This document shows, piece by piece, positions 1-3,986 of a stretch of DNA of 8,040 nt. The position numbers and the translations under genes were made by a program. Under the pieces are notes generated by a model that had not been told where the DNA came from, did not search any database, and worked only from the letters and a program-made list of their open reading frames with translations. Position 1 is the stretch's first letter; each line of letters starts with the position of its first letter. The DNA comes from JANWHF01 sp036276235. Its GTDB lineage: Bacteria > Planctomycetota > Phycisphaerae > Tepidisphaerales > Tepidisphaeraceae. Location: NCBI GenBank assembly GCA_036276235.1, contig DATBDZ010000005.1, positions 1 through 8,040 of the forward strand, written 5' to 3'.

Positions 1-757
1 TGTCTACAAGGTCGTGATTACCTTCGCAGATGGCCATGCCAGCCGGCGCTTTGAGCTTGTGGAGGAAATCGAGTCCCGGCGGCAGATCGTCCAACGTCAG
101 ATCGATCAGATCACCCGTGAAGACGACGAAATCGGACTTCAATCCGTTAACCTTTTCGATGATATGCGGCAGCCGATCCGGACGCATGAAGCGGCCAATG
201 TGCAGATCGCTCACTTGCGTAATCGTCATGCCATCGAGCTGGCGTGGAAGCGACGGAATTCGCAGAACGAACGGCCGCACGCGCATCTCGCGAAGCTGTG
301 CAACCGTGCGCACACCCACAACTGTCGCGATGATCGGCGGCGCTGCGAATGCCGTCGCAGCCAAAACCTGTCGGCGCGTCAGCGCGTTCTCTTTGGTCGC
401 GGACGGCGCGGCGTCGATTGATGCCGGCCGCGGGACATTTTTTCGCCGGCCAAAGATTTTCGAGAGAACCCATATCGCTGCGACCAATAGCATGACCGCC
501 GGCAGGACGATCATGTGCCAGATATAACTTTGCGTATGCACCCAGAGCGGCACAATTGACCCTGAGCCGCGGAGCTCCCACGGAAGCAGCAGAGCCGCCA
601 GCAGATAGAGCATCTGCGCGATGATGAATCCGCTGAGCAAGACTCGCCACAAAGCGCCACCGGGCACGCAGCGCAGGCGCGGGATGGCGATGACCCAGAA
701 CGCCGCGTCGGCGCAGAGCATCGCGATCAGGATGCAGATGAGCTCGGGGAAGAGCAT
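1..757 (-). CDS. Membrane-anchored metallophosphoesterase (YkuE/YaeI-like), C-terminus cut off by the window edge
   Basis: The reading frame is open from an ATG at 755-757 to the left edge, giving 252 residues. Calcineurin-like phosphoesterase motifs appear in the right order: SDLHIG (about 183-188), GDLID (215-219) and GNHD (246-249). These supply Asp/His/Asn ligands for a two-metal centre that hydrolyses phosphoesters. The remaining catalytic His motifs (GHxH region) would lie beyond the window. The N-terminal half is hydrophobic, with likely membrane helices near residues 1-25, 36-60 and 77-102. A stretch with TRRQVLAATAF at about 127-137 may be a fourth helix or an internal Tat-like signal, so the catalytic domain probably faces the periplasm. 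Known YkuE/YaeI relatives are membrane-associated phosphoesterases, some acting on lipids; the substrate here is inferred at best. An in-frame stop lies upstream at 803-805. No clear Shine-Dalgarno precedes the ATG, and Met13 is an alternative start. Confidence 0.88.
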   Translation of the reverse strand, partial: MLFPELICILIAMLCADAAFWVIAIPRLRCVPGGALWRVLLSGFIIAQMLYLLAALLLPWELRGSGSIVPLWVHTQSYIWHMIVLPAVMLLVAAIWVLSKIFGRRKNVPRPASIDAAPSATKENALTRRQVLAATAFAAPPIIATVVGVRTVAQLREMRVRPFVLRIPSLPRQLDGMTITQVSDLHIGRFMRPDRLPHIIEKVNGLKSDFVVFTGDLIDLTLDDLPPGLDFLHKLKAPAGMAICEGNHDLVD

Positions 758-786
758 ACGGAGGAAGAGTCTACTTTCTACGCGAC

Positions 787-814
787 TTGCCGCCGCGCTG
801 TTCTACTCTATACT
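787..814 (+). promoter_or_regulatory. Putative sigma70-type promoter of the PEGA lipoprotein gene
   Basis: A TTGCCG hexamer at 787-792 (4 of 6 to TTGACA) and a TATACT hexamer at 809-814 (5 of 6 to TATAAT) are separated by 16 bp. Transcription would begin near 820, leaving a leader of about 20 nt. That leader contains GAGGG at 827-831, 10 nt before the ATG at 842, a plausible ribosome binding site. A TATAGA on the other strand overlaps the same -10 region, but I see no matching -35 for the divergent phosphoesterase gene. This is a motif-based prediction only. Confidence 0.45.
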
Positions 815-841
815 GCCCCCGTCGTTGAGGGATCGACGCGC

Positions 842-1324
842 ATGAAGTGGTCAAATTTGCTGATTATTCCGCTTCTGCTGACCTGCGGCGGCTGTCTGCA
901 TCGCACGATCGAAGTGACCAGCGATCCGCCGGGCGCTTTGGTTACCCTCAAGGATCAGGAAGCGGGCCGCACGCCGTTCAAAACCGAATTCAAATGGTAC
1001 GGCGTCTACGACATCGAGCTGACGAAAGAAGGATACGAGCCGATCAAAACGACGGCACCGATCATCGCGCCCTGGTGGCAATGGGTGCCGCTCGATCTGT
1101 TTACTGAAATGCTGCCGATCGAGGACCGCCACGAGTTGCGTTATACGATGGTTGGCCCGACGACACAGCAGACCGATCCAGAGATGATGCTCCGTCGCGG
1201 GGAAGGCCTGCGTGCGCAGCTTCAATCGAGCGAGCGCCCGGCAACGCAGCCCACGACCAAGCCGACAACTCAGCCGACCACGAAACCTGCCGCAAGCAAG
1301 TCAAGCCGATATAAGAAGAAGTAA
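842..1324 (+). CDS. PEGA-domain lipoprotein
   Basis: This is a 160-residue exported protein. A short lysine-containing N-terminus and hydrophobic core lead to CGGC, with Cys18 the probable lipidation site. Gly at -1 fits a lipobox, but Cys at -3 in place of Leu is unusual. The PEGA-type domain follows at about 22-68: EVTSDPPGALVTL, GRTP, then YDIELTKEGYEP, the typical small beta repeat of surface proteins. A Trp-rich stretch (IIAPWWQWVPLDL, about 74-86) comes next. The tail is a low-complexity Thr/Pro/Gln/Lys linker with two octad copies of (A/T)TQPTTKP at 134-149, and the end is basic (RYKKK). PEGA domains are thought to bind cell-envelope components such as peptidoglycan or carbohydrate, so an envelope role is inferred. 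The gene diverges from the phosphoesterase and has its own promoter-like sequence. Its stop is 2 bp from the convergent methyltransferase stop. Confidence 0.88.
   Translation: MKWSNLLIIPLLLTCGGCLHRTIEVTSDPPGALVTLKDQEAGRTPFKTEFKWYGVYDIELTKEGYEPIKTTAPIIAPWWQWVPLDLFTEMLPIEDRHELRYTMVGPTTQQTDPEMMLRRGEGLRAQLQSSERPATQPTTKPTTQPTTKPAASKSSRYKKK
1241..1288 (+). repeat. Two in-frame octad repeats coding for the Thr/Pro/Lys linker
   Basis: Two consecutive 24-bp units encode ATQPTTKP and TTQPTTKP in the tail of the PEGA lipoprotein. The DNA copies have diverged mainly at third positions, so selection is on the peptide and this is unlikely to be a recent slippage product. Such linkers often span the space between the membrane anchor and the wall. 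Confidence 0.7.
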
Positions 1325-1326
1325 GA

Positions 1327-1989
1327 TCAGGCGGCGATCATCTGCCCTAACGGGGATGCCGCCACAGCGGATTTGTTGTTGGTCATCACTACCGTCTCCC
1401 AGAGATCGATGCTCTCCAGTTTGTAGCGATAATCGATTTCCGCCCCCGTTCGGCGAACCAGATCCTGCAATGCCAGATCGCTGCGCCAGCCCAGCTTGGT
1501 GCAGAGCGGGCAGAGCCATTTCTCCAGCATTGCCAGGAAGCGATTGGTCGATTGGAAATGATTGACGATGACGATCCGCGCCCCTTCCTTGGCGACGCGC
1601 TGGGCTTCCATCACCAGACGATAGGGGTCGCTTACCACGCTGATCACATGGCTGATAAACACATGATCAAACGTGTTATCGCCAAACGGCAGGCGCATGG
1701 CGTCGGCCTGAAAGACCGAGGCGTTATCGCGGCCCTGTTCGCGGATTTTTTTGCGGGCCTCGCGAAGCATCCCGCTGGAAAGATCGATGCCGACGACGCG
1801 GCCGCGATCCTTCGGATAGTAGTTGAGCGAGACGCCGGTGCCGATGCCCAGATCGAGCACGCGGTCATCGGGAGCCATGTTCATGTGCGAGATCGCCCTG
1901 GCGATGCGCCGCCGGACCAGCCGGCCGAATGTCGCGTCGTAAAAGATAGAATGAATGTCGTAGATCTTGCGAGTGCTCGATTCCTGCAT
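1327..1989 (-). CDS. PmtA-like class I SAM-dependent methyltransferase (probable phospholipid N-methyltransferase)
   Basis: This is a 220-residue Rossmann-fold methyltransferase. SAM-binding motif I is VLDLGIGTG (44-52), followed by the acidic motif GIDLS (67-71) and the motif II/III region QADAMRLPF (94-102). The C-terminal half has IVNHF (141-145) and LGWRSD (166-171). That pattern and the N-terminal YDxxFG fit the bacterial PmtA type, which converts phosphatidylethanolamine stepwise to phosphatidylcholine at the inner membrane face. The exact lipid substrate is inferred; a UbiE-like quinone or other small-molecule substrate is possible. The frame stays open upstream to 2154, but that part translates repeat DNA. 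I chose the ATG at 1987-1989 because GGGAAGG lies 6 nt before it and the methyltransferase similarity begins there. The gene lies downstream of the flavin oxidoreductase on the same strand, separated by about 240 bp of repeats, so co-transcription is uncertain. Confidence 0.85.
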   Translation of the reverse strand: MQESSTRKIYDIHSIFYDATFGRLVRRRIARAISHMNMAPDDRVLDLGIGTGVSLNYYPKDRGRVVGIDLSSGMLREARKKIREQGRDNASVFQADAMRLPFGDNTFDHVFISHVISVVSDPYRLVMEAQRVAKEGARIVIVNHFQSTNRFLAMLEKWLCPLCTKLGWRSDLALQDLVRRTGAEIDYRYKLESIDLWETVVMTNNKSAVAASPLGQMIAA

Positions 1990-2074
1990 GAATGACCTTC
2001 CCTGACCGATCAGAAGCGGCAATGTATTACAAAGGGACACTCTAGTGACCCACGCCGACTTTGCCAAGCGGAGG

Positions 2075-2084
2075 AATCCGGATT
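2075..2084. repeat. 10-bp perfect palindrome AATCCGGATT
   Basis: A self-complementary decamer sits at the left end of the repeat block upstream of the methyltransferase. It is followed at once by GCCCC and GGGGC arms (2085-2089 and 2095-2099) that can pair. It may be part of a decayed repeat or an operator-like site; the sequence cannot decide between these. Confidence 0.4.
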
Positions 2085-2091
2085 GCCCCCC

Positions 2092-2116
2092 GTCGGGGCG
2101 AATCTCGTGTACGCCC
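2092..2116 (-). repeat. Diverged inverted copy of the GGGCGAAC palindromic repeat
   Basis: These 25 bases match the reverse complement of the unit ending at 2232 with 3 mismatches. The order is GTCGGGGCGAA, then CTCGTGT, then ACGCCC. It therefore lies in the opposite orientation to the three tandem units at 2143-2232. The changes weaken the hairpin, which suggests an older copy. Confidence 0.65.
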
Positions 2117-2142
2117 TCTTTGTTGCTTCGAGCGAGCGACGC

Positions 2143-2232
2143 GGGTGAACACAAGGTTCACCCCTACGAAGAATGGGGCGAACACGAGTTCGCCCCAACG
2201 AAGAATGCGGGCGAACACGAGGTTCGCCCCTA
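2143..2232 (+). repeat. Three tandem ~32-bp palindromic units (REP-like)
   Basis: Each unit is a hairpin plus the spacer ACGAAGAAT or a variant. Unit 1 has arms GGGTGAAC (2143-2150) and GTTCACCC (2156-2163), with compensatory changes that keep pairing. Unit 2 has arms GGGGCGAAC (2175-2183) and GTTCGCCCC (2188-2196), a perfect 9-bp stem with a 4-nt loop. Unit 3 has arms GGGCGAAC (2209-2216) and GTTCGCCC (2222-2229). The end of unit 3 supplies the TAG stop of the oxidoreductase gene. No T-run follows the stems on either strand, so these are not classic terminators, though they could stabilise mRNA 3' ends. From memory the unit resembles a repeat common in environmental bacterial genomes; that is recollection, not a search result. 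Confidence 0.85.
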
Positions 2233-3693
2233 CTTTTTCTTCGCGGCTTTGAGTTGCGCGGCTTCCGGGGCCTGCTTGTAATGCGGATCGAGCGGATAAC
2301 ACCCCGACGGCAGCGCGTTGCGGGGAGCGGTTGTACAATCGCTAAAAGTGCGGCAGACGTGCTTGGTCTGCATGGCATTTCCCCGCAACACATCCAGCGG
2401 AAGCTGCGGGTAAGAAAGCACCATACGGCCCAGCCCGATGCTGTCGATCCAGCCTTCAGAAATCGCGGCCTGGGTGACGTTTGGCAGGAAATCCTGAAGA
2501 TAGGTGTAGCCGGTGCCCACCAGCAGCATGTCGGGAAATTGCTGCTTAAGCTGTCGCGCCGCGTGCATCTGACGCGCGACACCAACCAGCGGATCTTCCG
2601 GCGGCTGATACCCATCCGAAGGCGGATATAACGCAGGCCGTTGGATGTGTGGATTGTAATAAGGACTGCCGGCGGTGAGGTTCACGAGCCGAATATCCAA
2701 TTCACGCAAAAGCTCCAGAAACTTCGCCGGCTCCGTAAGGTCTGGTTCGAGCGGATTGTCCGGGTTCAATCCAAATCCCCATCGGTAAGGCAGATGATCC
2801 TGGTACTGATCCGGAATCCCGGGCCCCAGCTTTCCGGGACTTGAAAGAGCAGGATCAGGCCGGAACGGGACGAAATCGAATGCCGACACGCGTACGCCGA
2901 TCAGCAGGCCCGGGCACTGCGAGCGCACACCGGCGACGATCTCGCGCAGGAAGCGGGTGCGGTTCTCGAAGCTGCCGCCGAATTCGCCGGGGCGCGTGTG
3001 GGCACTGAGGAACTCGTGGCCGAGATAGCCGTGGCAATGCTTGAGGTCCACGAAATCAAAGCCGGCATCCGCGGCGACGCGCGCGGCTTTGAGATACTCG
3101 GCAATCAACTCGCGGATCTGCGCGTCAGTAAAGACCGGATAATCCGGCCCGAGATTATGCCTTCGATCCAGAATCGGATGGCGATACAAAATCCGCGGCT
3201 CGCGCTTGCCCCATTCATTGGGAACACTAAATCGCCCTGAATGCGTCAACTGCAACCCAATCAACAAATCATCTGTCGAGCCGACGGATCGCTGGTGCTC
3301 GTCAACCAGCGTTTGGCGCAGCTTCGTCAGATCTTCTTTGCTCGTCGGCCCCAGAAAAAGCTGATGGGGATTAGCGCGGCCATCGTGCCGCACGGCAAAC
3401 GCCTCTCCGCCCCAGATCAGCTTGGCTCCGCTCGCGCCAAAATGCTTCCAGCGACGGAGGGTGTTGTCGGAGGGCCGCCCGTCACGCGTGCCGTCCCACC
3501 CTTCCATTGGATGGATCGCAAACCGGTTGCCGATGGTCCGGCCGTTCACCTGCAGCGGCTTTCCGAGCGGCGAGCTTCCTGCTGCCGCCAATTCATCGTC
3601 ACAAGCAATTGACAGATTCAAGCTCGCCAGATGCTCGCGAAACGCCGTCGTGGTTTTCAGGCTGCCGATGCCGATGTACGAACGAGCCGCCAT
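2230..3693 (-). CDS. NADH:flavin oxidoreductase / Old Yellow Enzyme superfamily (2,4-dienoyl-CoA reductase-like)
   Basis: This is a 487-residue soluble FMN enzyme with a TIM-barrel pattern. NRFAIHPMEGWDG (56-68) marks the first strand and GLQLTHSGR (146-154) the flavin-contacting strand. DLKHCHGYLGHEFL (216-229) and GGSFENRTRFL (239-249) match the signature around the substrate-binding histidine. VGVRVSAFD (265-273) and GTGYTYLQDF...IGLGRMVL (393-426) form the FMN-phosphate-binding end. It is longer than a single-domain OYE of about 370 residues because of an N-terminal extension of about 50 residues and an insertion at about 275-320. Cys447, Cys453 and Cys465 cluster after the barrel, where 2,4-dienoyl-CoA reductases bind Fe-S, but the canonical spacing is not met and the C-terminal FAD/NADPH domains are absent. 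The start ATG (3691-3693) is fixed by AAGGAG 5 nt upstream; the open frame extends to 3792 over repeat DNA. The substrate is unknown. Confidence 0.88.
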   Translation of the reverse strand: MAARSYIGIGSLKTTTAFREHLASLNLSIACDDELAAAGSSPLGKPLQVNGRTIGNRFAIHPMEGWDGTRDGRPSDNTLRRWKHFGASGAKLIWGGEAFAVRHDGRANPHQLFLGPTSKEDLTKLRQTLVDEHQRSVGSTDDLLIGLQLTHSGRFSVPNEWGKREPRILYRHPILDRRHNLGPDYPVFTDAQIRELIAEYLKAARVAADAGFDFVDLKHCHGYLGHEFLSAHTRPGEFGGSFENRTRFLREIVAGVRSQCPGLLIGVRVSAFDFVPFRPDPALSSPGKLGPGIPDQYQDHLPYRWGFGLNPDNPLEPDLTEPAKFLELLRELDIRLVNLTAGSPYYNPHIQRPALYPPSDGYQPPEDPLVGVARQMHAARQLKQQFPDMLLVGTGYTYLQDFLPNVTQAAISEGWIDSIGLGRMVLSYPQLPLDVLRGNAMQTKHVCRTFSDCTTAPRNALPSGCYPLDPHYKQAPEAAQLKAAKKK

Positions 3694-3708
3694 CAAGTCT
3701 CCTTGCGT
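3694..3708 (-). promoter_or_regulatory. Strong ribosome binding site that sets the oxidoreductase start
   Basis: Read on the minus strand, AAGGAG lies 5 nt before the ATG at 3691-3693. This is the best Shine-Dalgarno match in the window. It argues for this start over an ATG 99 bp further upstream in the same open frame. Confidence 0.75.
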
Positions 3709-3711
3709 TTT

Positions 3712-3763
3712 GGTGGGGCTGGGAGCGAATCCCACCAGGGGCGACAAGAATACCTGCCCCACC
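3712..3763. repeat. Inverted repeat with 8-bp arms in the leader of the oxidoreductase gene
   Basis: GGTGGGGC (3712-3719) and GCCCCACC (3756-3763) are perfect inverted arms around a 36-nt centre. The centre includes a second short pair, GGGA/TCCC (3721-3724 and 3730-3733). The element begins only a few bases upstream of the AAGGAG ribosome binding site. It could be a mobile REP-like insertion or a structured leader. Its GTGGGGCAGGTATTCTTG stretch (minus strand) recalls a widespread intergenic repeat, from memory only. Confidence 0.55.
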
Positions 3764-3843
3764 GAAAAAACGGCAATGTGAGCCGTGGTCATTTGCTCCG
3801 GTGCGGAACCGCTGCACCGCCGAAGAGTCGAGACGCGCTTACT

Positions 3844-3969
3844 CCCTCTCCCCTGTACTCAGGGGAGAGGGTTGGGGTGAGGAGACGAACGCGTCGACTT
3901 GCGAACCGCGCCATGTCGCGACACGCCGTCCCCTCACCCTGCCCTCTCTTCTGAGTACAGGGGAGAGGG
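3844..3969. repeat. MITE-like imperfect inverted repeat built from CCCTCTCCCC arms
   Basis: The left arm (3844-3882) and right arm (3931-3969) are about 39 bp each and reverse complements apart from a few bases. They flank about 48 bp of unrelated DNA. The left arm itself contains a perfect 12-bp stem: CCCTCTCCCCTG (3844-3855) pairs with CAGGGGAGAGGG (3860-3871) across a 4-nt loop. The right arm contains a similar but mismatched stem. Nested palindromes, the lack of an ORF and an intergenic position fit a non-autonomous mobile repeat. It lies in the 293 bp gap between the glycosidase stop and the oxidoreductase leader. Confidence 0.8.
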
Positions 3970-3986
3970 TTCTGAGGACTCCCGCC

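Noticed and set aside
14..527. Plus-strand open frames over the left end
   Set aside because: They are antisense to the metallophosphoesterase, whose frame carries three ordered catalytic motifs.
147..650. Minus-strand 167-codon frame
   Set aside because: It overlaps the phosphoesterase in another frame and has low-complexity Arg/Ala composition with no motif.
621..845. Small plus-strand gene before the PEGA gene
   Set aside because: It overlaps the phosphoesterase 5' end antisense and ends in the promoter region; it has no motif or ribosome binding site.
2143..2232. CRISPR array
   Set aside because: The three units are palindromes with near-identical short spacers (ACGAAGAAT), not unique spacers of 30 bp or more, and no cas genes are present.
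2045..2281. Plus-strand frame coding for GEHKVHPY-like repeats
   Set aside because: It is translation of the palindromic repeat units; such peptides are common database artefacts.
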